Below are positions 1 through 12,680 of a DNA stretch of 64,000 nt, piece by piece. Position 1 is the stretch's first letter. Each line of letters opens with the position of its first letter. Origin of the DNA: Streptomyces luteolus (GTDB lineage Bacteria; Actinomycetota; Actinomycetes; Streptomycetales; Streptomycetaceae); NCBI RefSeq assembly GCF_029968015.1, contig NZ_JASCIS010000036.1, forward strand, positions 19,730 to 83,729, read 5' to 3'. The notes below the pieces were generated by a model. It had not been told where the DNA came from and searched no databases. It saw only the letters and a program-made list of their open reading frames with translations. A program made the position numbers and the translations under genes.

Positions 1-604
1 CATCTGCTCGATACGGCGGTTGATGTGCCGCTTCTCCATCTTGAACTCGGGGATGCCGTAGCGGAGCAGGCCGCCGATACGGTCCGCGCGCTCGTAGACG
101 GCGACGGTGTGGCCGGCCCGCGTGAGCTGCTGCGCGGCGGCCAGGCCCGCCGGGCCCGAGCCGATGACCGCGACCGTCTTGCCGGAGAGCCGCTCCGGGG
201 CCTGGGGCGCGACATCGCCGCGGTCCCACGCCTGGTCGATGATCGAGACCTCGACGTTCTTGATGGTCACGGCCGGCTGGTTGATGCCGAGCACGCACGC
301 CGACTCACAGGGCGCCGGGCAGAGGCGGCCGGTGAACTCCGGGAAGTTGTTGGTGGCGTGCAGACGCTCCTGCGCCGCCGACCAGTCCTCGCGGTACGCG
401 TAGTCGTTCCACTCGGGGATCAGGTTCCCGAGCGGGCAGCCGTTGTGGCAGAACGGGATGCCGCAGTCCATGCAGCGCGAGGCCTGCTTGGAGATGATCG
501 GGAGCAGCGAGCCGGGAACGTAGACCTCGTTCCAGTCGCGGACCCGCTCTTCGGTGGGGCGGGTCTCGGCGACCTCGCGGCCGTGGTTGAGGAAGCCCTT
601 CGGG

Positions 605-612
<8 letters not shown>
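1..612 (-). CDS. gltD: Glutamate synthase small subunit, 5' part only
   Basis: This is the N-terminal 204 residues of the NADPH-dependent small subunit of glutamate synthase; the rest lies beyond the window start. GltD oxidises NADPH and passes electrons through FAD and Fe-S clusters to GltB, where glutamine and 2-oxoglutarate become two glutamates. The visible part has the two cysteine clusters typical of the family (CMDCGIPFCHNGCP near residue 47 and CPAPCESACVLG near residue 100), then a GxGxxG FAD/NAD fold (VIGSGPAGLAAA). The ATG start overlaps the end of gltB by 8 bases, so the two subunits are probably translationally coupled. Identification is secure. Confidence 0.96.
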
Positions 613-5164
<4,552 letters not shown>

Positions 5165-5486
5165 CGGCACTCCCGTCGTCGTCGAGGCAAATGTGCAGTG
5201 TGTGCATGTGCCGAGGGACGACGTTGGCCCTCGCGGTGCGCAAAATTTCGTGCAGATTACATGATGGCGGCCTTCTCGAAAACCGGATACTTCGTTCCAC
5301 CATGCGGACACCACCGAGCTGGCTCATGCGGTGAAAGAGGGTCGACCCGGACAGATCAACGACCGTCGACCCGGTGCGAGGGAGCTTCGTTGCCCACAGC
5401 GCTTACGGCTCATGCCCGGCGATCACGCAACCGAAACCGCCGAGTAACGATTGGTTATGCGGGACTTTGCATAGACCTTCGTGTGC
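5165..5486. other. Intergenic region between gltB and the VIT-family gene
   Basis: No gene was found in these 322 bases. They hold the gltB leader, the GlnR-like site and a direct repeat GTCGACCCGG (5341-5350 and 5365-5374, 24 bases apart). A TAATCT sequence on the minus strand near 5260 could be a -10 element for gltB, but no convincing -35 accompanies it. Confidence 0.5.
5422..5459. promoter_or_regulatory. Candidate GlnR binding site upstream of gltB
   Basis: Read on the plus strand, four 5-base half-sites are each separated by exactly 6 bases: ATCAC, GAAAC, GTAAC and TTATG. The Streptomyces GlnR consensus is gTnAc-n6-GaAAc repeated. The second and third half-sites match perfectly, the first matches except for its weak leading base, and the last is poor. 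The position, in the gap between gltB and the VIT gene, fits nitrogen control of glutamate synthase. The match is seen in the sequence; binding is inferred. Confidence 0.5.
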
Positions 5487-6218
5487 TCATCCTAGAGCGG
5501 TTCCGAAGAGAGTGCCCAGGGCGTACGTCACACCGGCCGCCGCACCGCCGAGCGCGAGCTGCCGCAGACCGCTGAACCACCAGGACCGCGCGGTCACCCG
5601 GGCCACCACGGCACCGCAGGCGAAGAGCCCGAGCAGCGCGAGCACCACGGCCGGCCACAGCGCGCTCGCGCCGAGCAGATACGGCAGTACGGGAAGCAGC
5701 GCACCGAGCGCGAACGCGCCGAACGACGAGGCCGCGGCCAGCACCGGCGAGGGCAGGTCCCCCGGGTCGATGCCGAGCTCCTCGCGGGCGTGGATCTCCA
5801 GGGCCTGCTCGGGGTCCTCGGAGAGCTGCCGCGCCACCTCGCGCGCGAGCGCGGACTCGACACCGCGCGCCATGTACAGCTCGGCGAGCTCCTTCTCCTC
5901 GTCCTTCGGATGCTTGCGCAGCTCCCGGCGCTCGACGTCCAACTCGGCCTGGACCAGCTCGCGTTGGGAGGCGACCGAGGTGTACTCACCGGCGGCCATC
6001 GAGAACGCACCGGCCGCGAGACCGGCGAGCCCGGTGATGACGATGGTCTGCTGCGACACGGAGCCGCCCGCGACGCCCGTCATCAACGCCAGGTTGGACA
6101 CGAGCCCGTCCATCGCGCCGAACACGGCGGGCCGCAGCCAGCCGCCGTTGACGTCGCGGTGGGTGTGGTTGTCCCGGTGGGCCTCGTGCAGCGTGGCCTC
6201 GTTGTCGATGATCGCCAT
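5487..6218 (-). CDS. VIT-family (CCC1/Nramp-like) membrane transporter
   Basis: A 243-residue membrane protein of the VIT1/CCC1 family, whose known members move iron or manganese out of the cytosol. The first membrane block (RPAVFGAMDGLVSNLALM) and the segment ending FSMAAGEYTSVASQ are family hallmarks. A charged cytosolic region of about 70 residues (roughly 70-140, rich in Glu/Lys) follows, where this family binds metal. Three hydrophobic segments close the protein. The start at 6218 has an AAAGGAG ribosome site 11 bases upstream; a frame extending 40 residues further is arginine/glycine-rich and unlikely to be translated. It is divergent from the ADP-ribosylglycohydrolase operon. The metal carried cannot be read from the sequence. 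Confidence 0.88.
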   Translation of the reverse strand: MAIIDNEATLHEAHRDNHTHRDVNGGWLRPAVFGAMDGLVSNLALMTGVAGGSVSQQTIVITGLAGLAAGAFSMAAGEYTSVASQRELVQAELDVERRELRKHPKDEEKELAELYMARGVESALAREVARQLSEDPEQALEIHAREELGIDPGDLPSPVLAAASSFGAFALGALLPVLPYLLGASALWPAVVLALLGLFACGAVVARVTARSWWFSGLRQLALGGAAAGVTYALGTLFGTALG

Positions 6219-6382
6219 CGCCCGTGGTGCTCCTTTCCCCTTCAGCCCGGTTCCGTACGCCCGGACTCCCCTCCGAGGCCCTCCCCGGGCCCCTTCACGG
6301 ACTCGAAAGTACGCCCGAAAAATCGCCCTCGCCAGCAAGGAAGGCCGTACTTACCGGCCCCCGCGGAAGGTCAGGAAAGTCT

Positions 6383-6427
6383 GCCTCACCAGGGCTTCCG
6401 GGCCCGCCTCACCAGCGCTTCCGGGCC
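6383..6427. repeat. Tandem 22/23-bp direct repeat in the divergent promoter region
   Basis: Two near-identical adjacent copies beginning GCCTCACCAG and ending CTTCCGGGCC lie between the VIT gene and the first ADP-ribosylglycohydrolase gene. They differ by one substitution and one base of length. The rest of the 295-base gap (6219-6513) holds no gene. This could be an operator pair or a simple duplication. Confidence 0.6.
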
Positions 6428-6513
6428 GCCTCGTACGACGTCGAAGGAGTGTCGAAGGGGTGACGTCGGCGGCCGTGCGCGGCGTGGACCGCCCGGTGTG
6501 GGAAGCATCTGCC

Positions 6514-7515
6514 ATGGCGTCGATTGCATGCGATTTCCCGGTACCCGCACCCGGCGACGCGGCAGAGCTCCGGCCCCGCGCCCGCGGCGCACTGCTCGGC
6601 CTCGCGATCGGCGACGCGCTCGGTGCCCCCGTCGAGAACATGAAGCCCTCGGAGATCCGCCGCCGTTGGGGCCGCATCGAGGGCTTCGTCGCCGAGGACC
6701 CGGCGGGCACGGACGACACCGAGTACGCGATCTTCTCGGGCCTGCTGCTCGCCCGGCACGGCTCGGCCCTGACCGTGGCGCACGCCGAGAAGGCCTGGCA
6801 CCGGTGGATCGCGGACGTCGACGAAGGCCCGTTCCGCGGCGCGGGGTTCAGCGAACGCGGCACCCTGGAGAACCTCCGCCGTGGCCTCGCCGCTCCCGTC
6901 ACCGCACAGCACCGGCACGCCTGGAGCGACGGCCTCGCGATGCGCGCGGCCCCCTTCGGCGTCTTCGCCGCGGGCGACCCGGCCGAGGCGGCCCGCCTGG
7001 TCGCCATCGACGGCACGGTCAGCCACGACGGCGAGGGCATCTACGGCGCGCAGGCCATCGCGGCGGGCGTCGCCGCGGCCATGGTGGGCGAGGGCCCGGC
7101 GGCCGTCATCGGGGCGGCGCTCTCGGTGATCCCCCTGGACTCCTGGACGTCCCGCTCGCTGCGCCGCGCGGTGGTGGCGGCACCGGGCGGCGACCGCGCG
7201 GTCCGCAAGGCGGTGGTGATCGGCGGCTACCCGTGGACGGACCTCGCCCCGGAGGCGGTGGGCCTCGCCTTCGGCGCGTTCGCGGCGGCCCGCGGCGACT
7301 TCCGCGAGGCGGTCCTGACCGCGGTCAACATGGGCCGCGACGCGGACACGACGGCGGCACTCGCGGGCGCGCTCGCGGGCGCGCACCGCACGATCACCGC
7401 CATCCCCCCGGACTGGGCCCGCACCATCGGCCCGGTCCGCGGCACCTGCCTCCCGTCGATGGCGGGCTACCACGTCCTGGACATCGCGGACCTGCTGACG
7501 CCGGAGGAAACGTGA
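6514..7515 (+). CDS. ADP-ribosylglycohydrolase family protein 1
   Basis: A 333-residue member of the ADP-ribosylglycohydrolase (DraG/ARH, crystallin J1) family, whose known enzymes use two Mg2+ ions to cut N- or O-glycosidic bonds of ADP-ribose. All expected metal-site motifs are visible: GDALG at 33-37, TDDT at 66-69 and the C-terminal NMGRDADT at 272-279. It therefore looks catalytically competent. The ATG at 6514 has GGAAG 8 bases upstream. It is first of six genes in one direction and its TGA overlaps the GTG of the next gene. The substrate is unknown; the family also contains proteins acting on small molecules, so removal of ADP-ribose from protein is only one possibility. Confidence 0.88.
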   Translation: MASIACDFPVPAPGDAAELRPRARGALLGLAIGDALGAPVENMKPSEIRRRWGRIEGFVAEDPAGTDDTEYAIFSGLLLARHGSALTVAHAEKAWHRWIADVDEGPFRGAGFSERGTLENLRRGLAAPVTAQHRHAWSDGLAMRAAPFGVFAAGDPAEAARLVAIDGTVSHDGEGIYGAQAIAAGVAAAMVGEGPAAVIGAALSVIPLDSWTSRSLRRAVVAAPGGDRAVRKAVVIGGYPWTDLAPEAVGLAFGAFAAARGDFREAVLTAVNMGRDADTTAALAGALAGAHRTITAIPPDWARTIGPVRGTCLPSMAGYHVLDIADLLTPEET

Positions 7516-8768
7516 CCGCTGACCCAGCTGTGGGCAGGCGTTCCGCAGGGCTGGGGGCACCCCCAGCGGTAGCTGGGGGAGGGTGGGCACAGCCCCACGC
7601 GCCGGGTGCCCTGAAGGAGGGGTCCAGCCCAGGACCAGCGAGGGCAACCCAGCCAACCCGCACAAAACTCCAGGGCCTACTCCTCGGCCTCGCCGCAGGC
7701 GACGCGGCAGGCTGGCCCGCGGCCAGACACAGAGCGGCCCGCATGCCGGAGTGGACCCGGCGACTGACCCGAGAACTCGACACCTTCGCCGAGCAGAACG
7801 CCACCACCACCCTCCCCGTCCCCATCGCCCTCAACCAGCCCCCCGAACCCCTCCGCCTCGGCCCCTCCGACGACGCCGAGTGGGCCGCGTACACCGCAAC
7901 CGCCGTACTGGCAGCCACAGTTGACGGAGCAACGGACGTACGCGCCGCCATCGACCACCACTGGCAGATCCTCGCCGCCCAGATCGCCGCCGCCGCCGAC
8001 CGCGCCCCCGAGGTCGAGTCGGCGCAGATCCCGCTGCGGGCACGGATCTCCGTACGCGCCGGGCTCGGCAATCTCGCCACCGGCCTGCGCCCGCCCGCCA
8101 CCGGGCACGACAACCCGCACTTCTTCGACGACGCGGCCTGCGTACGGGCCGCCGTGCTCGCCGCCGTGCACCCCGGCGCCCCCCAAGCCGCCGCCGAGCT
8201 CGCCGAGTTCGACGCCCGGTACACGAACGACGGGGACGGCGTGCACGGCGCCCGGGCGATCGCCGCCGCCGTCGCCGTGGCGCTCGCGCAACCGGACGGG
8301 CGGTCCGACGTGGACGAGGTCGTGGACGCCGCCCTCGACCAGCTCCCGCACGAGACCGAGATCGGCCGTAACGCCCGCCTCGCGGTCCACCTGGCCCGGC
8401 ACGCCGACGAGAACGGCACCTTCGTCCTCGTACCGCTCCTGGAGCACCAGATCGTGGACCACGTCTACAGCTACGGGATCGCCGCCGCCGAGACCGTGCC
8501 CGTGGCGCTCGCCCTGGCCACCGCCGCGCGCGGCAGTCTCGCCGAGGCCGTGCCCGCCGCCGCCTGCCTGTCGCGGGTCGCGGACTCGGCGCCGGCCCTC
8601 GCGGGCGCCCTGACCGGCGCGCTCGGCGGCGCCGAAGGTGTGCCGAAGAGCTGGCGGGACGCCTGCCGGACCCTGTCGGGCTGTGCGCTGCCCCGGCTCG
8701 CGGGGACCGATCTGGTGGAGCTGGGCACCGAACTGGCCGACGTGCTGTCGCGCCCCCGCCACAACTGA
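7512..8768 (+). CDS. ADP-ribosylglycohydrolase family protein 2, degenerate metal site
   Basis: A 418-residue paralogue of its neighbours. The GTG start overlaps the previous stop (GTGA) and follows a strong GGAGG, so translation very likely begins here. Residues from about 6 to 35 are encoded by dispersed repeat DNA and form a Gly/Ala/Pro-rich tail of no apparent function; the domain proper begins near residue 54. The first motif is GDAAG (63-67). The usual TDDT is SDDA (119-122), and the C-terminal NxGRDxDT is LSRVADS (353-359), so metal-binding Thr and Asp positions are changed. It may be inactive, a partner of a paralogue, or altered in reaction. The fold assignment is firm; activity is doubtful. 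Confidence 0.8.
   Translation: MTADPAVGRRSAGLGAPPAVAGGGWAQPHAPGALKEGSSPGPARATQPTRTKLQGLLLGLAAGDAAGWPAARHRAARMPEWTRRLTRELDTFAEQNATTTLPVPIALNQPPEPLRLGPSDDAEWAAYTATAVLAATVDGATDVRAAIDHHWQILAAQIAAAADRAPEVESAQIPLRARISVRAGLGNLATGLRPPATGHDNPHFFDDAACVRAAVLAAVHPGAPQAAAELAEFDARYTNDGDGVHGARAIAAAVAVALAQPDGRSDVDEVVDAALDQLPHETEIGRNARLAVHLARHADENGTFVLVPLLEHQIVDHVYSYGIAAAETVPVALALATAARGSLAEAVPAAACLSRVADSAPALAGALTGALGGAEGVPKSWRDACRTLSGCALPRLAGTDLVELGTELADVLSRPRHN
7527..7615. repeat. Repeat R3 with hairpin R1 nested in it, inside a coding region
   Basis: The outer unit (R3) begins GCTGTGGGCAGGCGTTCCGC and ends GGTGGGCACAGC at 7593. It matches the copy at 11394 over both arms and a shared tail CGCGCCGnGTGCnCTGAA. 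Between the arms sits R1 (7551-7581), starting CTGGGGGCACC and ending GCTGGGGGAG. Copies of R1 occur elsewhere in the window. The frame of the host gene stays open through the whole block. Confidence 0.75.
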
Positions 8769-8793
8769 CCGCTCCGGGTGGACACTCCGCCCC

Positions 8794-9972
8794 ATGACCG
8801 ACACAACAGACACCACACCCCAGGCCCGCAGGCCCACGCTCGACGAGCGCGTCACCGCGAGCCTCGTCGGCGCCGCGGTCGGCGACGCGCTCGGCGGGCC
8901 CGTCGAGGGCTGGACGCCCGAGCAGATCAGCGAACGCCACGGCGGCCGGGTGGGCGGCATCGTCGGCCCCTGGCACGGCGACGACTGGCGTACGGCCCGG
9001 CCGATCGCCCCGTACCACAAGGGCGACGGGCACATCACCGACGACACCCTGATGACACACGCGCTGGTCCGCGTCTACGCCACGGTCCGCGACCACCTCG
9101 ACGCGTACGCGGTCGCCGACCACCTCGTCCCCGACCTGATGGGCACGCCCCGCTGGATCCCCGACCTTGAGGCCGAGGCGCTGCCGCTGCAGCGGATCTT
9201 CCTCGCCGAGAAGTGGATCGTGGCCCGCCTGCACTACGGCCACGTCGACCCGCGCGAGGCCGGCACCGGCAACATCGTCAACTGCGGTGCGGCGATGTAC
9301 ATGGCGCCGGTCGGCCTGGTCAACGCGGCCGACCCGCGCGCCGCCTACACCGAGGCCCTGGACGTAGCGGGCGCCCACCAGTCCTCGTACGGCAGGGAGG
9401 CGGCCGGGGTGTTCGCGGCGGCGGTCGCGGCGGCCTGCTCGCCCGAGGCCAGCCCCGCCTCGGTCGTGGACGCCTGCCTCCGCCTCGCCAAGGACGGCAC
9501 GCGCGCCGCGATCGAGGCGGTCTGCGAAGTCGCCGTGCGGCACCAGGACTTCGAGTCCGCGCTTCGCCCGCTGCGCGAGGCCGTCGCCCCCTTCGACACG
9601 GTCGGCCCCGACTACCGCGCCCCCTCGCTCGGCGCCCGCCGCCCCTCCCGGCTGCACGCCATCGAGGAACTCCCCATCGCCCTGGGCATGTTGCTGGTCG
9701 GCGCGGGCGACTACCGCCGTACGGTGCTCGGCTCCGTCAACTACGGCCGGGACTGCGACTCGATCGCCACGATGGGCGGCGCGATCGCGGGCGCCCTCGG
9801 CTCCGGACCGCCGGACGAGTGGGCCAAGCAGGTCGCCGAGGCCAGCCGGCTCGACCTGCACGCCCCGGCGGAGCTGCTCGCGGCGGTGGCCCGCGAGGTG
9901 TTCGCCCGCGACCAGGAGCGCAGGGCCGCGCACGCGGACGCCTTCCAGCTGCTCGCGGGCGACCCGGTATGA
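8794..9972 (+). CDS. ADP-ribosylglycohydrolase family protein 3
   Basis: A 392-residue ADP-ribosylglycohydrolase-fold protein with an intact predicted dinuclear metal site: GDALG at 30-34, TDDT at 82-85 and NYGRDCDS at 316-323. Between the first two motifs lies an insert (HGGRVGGIVGPWHGDDWRT) absent from paralogue 1; a second insertion (residues about 110-145, including LEAEALPLQR) suggests a different substrate pocket. It starts 25 bases after the previous gene with only a weak ribosome site, and its stop overlaps the next start (ATGA). Likely co-transcribed with the other five genes. The motifs predict hydrolase activity, but the substrate is not known. Confidence 0.86.
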   Translation: MTDTTDTTPQARRPTLDERVTASLVGAAVGDALGGPVEGWTPEQISERHGGRVGGIVGPWHGDDWRTARPIAPYHKGDGHITDDTLMTHALVRVYATVRDHLDAYAVADHLVPDLMGTPRWIPDLEAEALPLQRIFLAEKWIVARLHYGHVDPREAGTGNIVNCGAAMYMAPVGLVNAADPRAAYTEALDVAGAHQSSYGREAAGVFAAAVAAACSPEASPASVVDACLRLAKDGTRAAIEAVCEVAVRHQDFESALRPLREAVAPFDTVGPDYRAPSLGARRPSRLHAIEELPIALGMLLVGAGDYRRTVLGSVNYGRDCDSIATMGGAIAGALGSGPPDEWAKQVAEASRLDLHAPAELLAAVAREVFARDQERRAAHADAFQLLAGDPV

Positions 9973-11459
9973 GTCCGGCCACGGCGCTGCGGCTGACCTG
10001 GGTGCAGCCGGAGGACCTGCTCGGCCACGAGCTGCGCCAGGCCGCCGAGGACGGCCGGGACGCACGGGCGGTCGCGGACATCGAGCACCGCTGGCGCAAG
10101 GCGGGCGGAGCCCCGGCCCCGGTACGCGCGGGCGCCGCCACCACCCCGGCCACCCCCGAACTCCGCGCCCTGGCCGTCCAACTCCTCGACGAACTGGACG
10201 AACTGAACGAACTGGACGAGTCGACACCCCGGGGCCCGTACGCCGAACCCACCGCGCTGCCCGAGATCAGGGCTCTCTGCGGCACCTCCTGGCCCTCCCC
10301 CGACCCCGCGGCCGAAGCCTGCCTCGACCGGCTGCACGCCGCCTGGCTGGGCCGCGCCGTCGGCTGCCTGCTCGGCAAGCCCGTCGAGAAACTGCCGCTC
10401 ACCGGCATCCGCGCCCTCGCCCGCGCCACCGGCAACTGGCCCCTCACCGGCTACTTCACCGCCCACGGCCTGCCCCCCGCGCTCGCCGCCGCCTACCCCT
10501 GGAACCGGCGCAGCGCCGCCACCTCGCTCGCCGAGAACATCGACGGCATGCCGGAGGACGACGACCTCAACTACCCATTGCTGAACCTGGAGTTGCTACG
10601 GCGGTACGGGCCCGGCTTCACGACCCGTGACGTGGCCGCGCTCTGGCTGGACGAGCTGCCGGCGGGCCGTACGTTCACCGCCGAGCGCGTCGCGTACCGC
10701 AATCTCCTCGACGGGGTCGAGCCCCCGCGCACGGCCCGGCGCCGCAACCCGTTCCGCGAGTGGATCGGCGCCCTCATCCGCGCCGACGTGCATGGCCTGA
10801 CCCACCCCGGCGACCCCGGCGCCGCCGCCGATCAGGCCCACCGGGACGCCTGCCTCACGCACACCGCGAACGGCGTGTACGGCGCGATGTTCGCGGCGGC
10901 CACGATCGCCTCGGCCGCGAGCGGCACCGCCGACGTGCACCGCGCGCTGCGCGCCGGGCTCGCCGTCGTACCGCCCGGCTCCCGGCTCGCGCGCGCCGTG
11001 CGGCACGGCATCCGGCTCGCCCGTACGCACACGGCGTTCGACACGGTCGTCGACACCCTGCACGCCACGTACGGCACACACCACTGGGTGCACGTCGTGC
11101 CCAACGCCGCGCTGCTCGCCGCCGCGCTCACCCACGCCGACGGGGACTTCGACGGCTCGGTGACGCGGGCGGTGTCGGGCGGCTGGGACACAGATTCGGT
11201 CGGCGCGACGGCGGGTTCGGTGGCGGGCCTGCTCGCGGGCACCCCGGACACCATCGACACCCGCTGGACGGCTCCCCTCAAGAACCGACTCGCCACATCC
11301 GTCGCCGACTTCAACGGCACCAGCTTCGACGAGCTGGCCCGCCTGACGTACACGCAGACCACGCCGCCGCCCTCTCCCAACCCGCCCTCCCCCGTTGTGG
11401 GCAATCGTTCCGCTGGGGCGGAACGGGTGGGCACAACGCCACCGCGCCGAGTGCGCTGA
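9969..11459 (+). CDS. ADP-ribosylglycohydrolase family protein 4, long N-terminal extension
   Basis: A 496-residue member of the family. About 115 residues precede the domain, including an acidic Leu/Asp/Glu/Asn stretch (LLDELDELNELDE) that could be a helical contact. The domain begins near LGRAVGCLLGKPVEK, a variant of the GDALG motif. An acidic EDDD replaces TDDT at 196-199, while the C-terminal GGWDTDSVGA (D407, D409) is intact. The last 21 residues or so, and the TGA stop, are encoded by repeat R3. The ATGA overlap with gene 3 indicates translational coupling. Proteins with this LGRAVGCLLGKP form are a distinct subfamily; I cannot name the substrate. Confidence 0.82.
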   Translation: MSPATALRLTWVQPEDLLGHELRQAAEDGRDARAVADIEHRWRKAGGAPAPVRAGAATTPATPELRALAVQLLDELDELNELDESTPRGPYAEPTALPEIRALCGTSWPSPDPAAEACLDRLHAAWLGRAVGCLLGKPVEKLPLTGIRALARATGNWPLTGYFTAHGLPPALAAAYPWNRRSAATSLAENIDGMPEDDDLNYPLLNLELLRRYGPGFTTRDVAALWLDELPAGRTFTAERVAYRNLLDGVEPPRTARRRNPFREWIGALIRADVHGLTHPGDPGAAADQAHRDACLTHTANGVYGAMFAAATIASAASGTADVHRALRAGLAVVPPGSRLARAVRHGIRLARTHTAFDTVVDTLHATYGTHHWVHVVPNAALLAAALTHADGDFDGSVTRAVSGGWDTDSVGATAGSVAGLLAGTPDTIDTRWTAPLKNRLATSVADFNGTSFDELARLTYTQTTPPPSPNPPSPVVGNRSAGAERVGTTPPRRVR

Positions 11460-11460
11460 A
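11394..11460. repeat. Repeat R3 copy forming the 3' end of a gene
   Basis: An imperfect hairpin: left arm GTTGTGGGCAATCGTTCCGC, right arm GCGGAACGGGTGGGCACAAC, with the outer and inner parts of the arms complementary and a mismatched middle. The trailing segment CGCGCCGAGTGCGCTGAA carries the stop codon of ADP-ribosylglycohydrolase 4. It shares arms and tail with 7527-7615 but has no R1 in its centre. Confidence 0.75.
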
Positions 11461-11489
11461 CGACAAGCCCTGCACCGGGAGGACCCCGT

Positions 11490-12680
11490 ATGCACACCCC
11501 ACCCCTGAAACCCCTCCGCGTCCTCGACCTGGCAACCCTCTTCGCCGGCCCCCTCGCCGCCACCATGCTCGGCGACTTCGGCGCCGAGGTGATCAAGGTG
11601 GAGCACCCGCGCCGCCCCGACCCCTCCCGCGGCCACGGCCCCGCCAAGGACGGCGTCGGCCTCTGGTGGAAGCTGCTCGGCCGCAACAAGCGCACCGTCA
11701 CCCTCGACCTCTCCACCGACGGCGGCCGCGCAACGCTCCTGCGCCTCGCCGCCACCGCGGACGTCGTGATCGAGAACTTCCGCCCCGGCACCCTGGAGCG
11801 CTGGGGCCTCGGCTGGGACGAACTCAGCGCCGCCAACGAGCGGTTGGTGCTCGCCCGCGTCACTGGGTTCGGCCAGTTCGGCCCGTACTCGCACCGCCCC
11901 GGATTCGGCACCCTCGCCGAGGCGATGAGCGGCTTCGCGGCGATCACCGGTGAGCCGGAAGGCCCGCCCACGCTCCCGCCGTTCGGCCTCGCCGACTCCA
12001 TCGCCGGTCTGGCCACCGCGTACGCGATCATGACCGCGCTCGCCGCGCGCACCGCCACCGGCCGGGGCCAGGTAGTCGACATGGCGATCATCGAGCCGAT
12101 CCTCACGGTCCTCGGCCCGCAGCCGCTCTGGTACGACCAGCTCGGCTTCGTGCAGCCGCGCACCGGCAACCGCTCCACCAACAACGCGCCCCGCAACACC
12201 TACCGCACCGCCGACGACCGCTGGGTGGCCGTCTCCACCTCCGCGCAGTCCATCGCGGAGCGGGTGCTGCACCTCGTCGGCCGGCCCGACCTGATCGACG
12301 AGCCCTGGTTCGCGACCGGCACGGACCGCGCCGCGCACGCCGACGTCCTGGACGCGGCCGTCGGCGACTGGATCGCCCAGCGCACCCGCGACGAGGTCAT
12401 CGCCGCCTTCGAGAAGGCCGAGGCGGCGGTCGCCCCGATCCACGACGTACGGGACGTCCTCGCCGATCCGCAGTACGCGGCCCTCGACTCCGTCACGACG
12501 GTCGACGATCCCGAACTCGGCGCGCTCCGTATGCAGAACGTCCTCTTCCGCCTCTCCTCGACACCGGGCGCGATCCGCTGGGCGGGCCGCCCGCACGGCG
12601 CGGACACCGACAGCGTCCTGGCCGAACTCGGCCTCGGCGACGAGGAGATCACCGACCTACGAAAGACCGGCGCCGTATGA
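11490..12680 (+). CDS. Class III (CaiB/BaiF family) CoA-transferase
   Basis: A 396-residue family III CoA-transferase, the type that moves coenzyme A between carboxylic acids (carnitine, formyl/oxalyl, succinyl/malate and similar). The N-terminal LRVLDLATLFAGPLAATMLG and DFGAEVIKVEHP are diagnostic, followed by GRNKRTVTLDL and ENFRPGTLERWG. The catalytic Asp is expected in the region VDMAIIEPIL (about residue 192-201). The ATG at 11490 is preceded by GGGAGGA. It is fifth in the operon and overlaps the CitE-like gene by ATGA. A CoA-transferase next to a CitE-like lyase is a familiar pair for making and then cleaving a beta-hydroxyacyl-CoA, so the operon may degrade a carboxylic acid. Confidence 0.9.
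   Translation: MHTPPLKPLRVLDLATLFAGPLAATMLGDFGAEVIKVEHPRRPDPSRGHGPAKDGVGLWWKLLGRNKRTVTLDLSTDGGRATLLRLAATADVVIENFRPGTLERWGLGWDELSAANERLVLARVTGFGQFGPYSHRPGFGTLAEAMSGFAAITGEPEGPPTLPPFGLADSIAGLATAYAIMTALAARTATGRGQVVDMAIIEPILTVLGPQPLWYDQLGFVQPRTGNRSTNNAPRNTYRTADDRWVAVSTSAQSIAERVLHLVGRPDLIDEPWFATGTDRAAHADVLDAAVGDWIAQRTRDEVIAAFEKAEAAVAPIHDVRDVLADPQYAALDSVTTVDDPELGALRMQNVLFRLSSTPGAIRWAGRPHGADTDSVLAELGLGDEEITDLRKTGAV

Noticed and set aside
5165..5314. Extension of GltB by 50 residues at its N-terminus
   Set aside because: The extra part has no similarity to known GltB propeptides, and the ATG at 5164 has a good ribosome site and gives a normal propeptide before Cys28.
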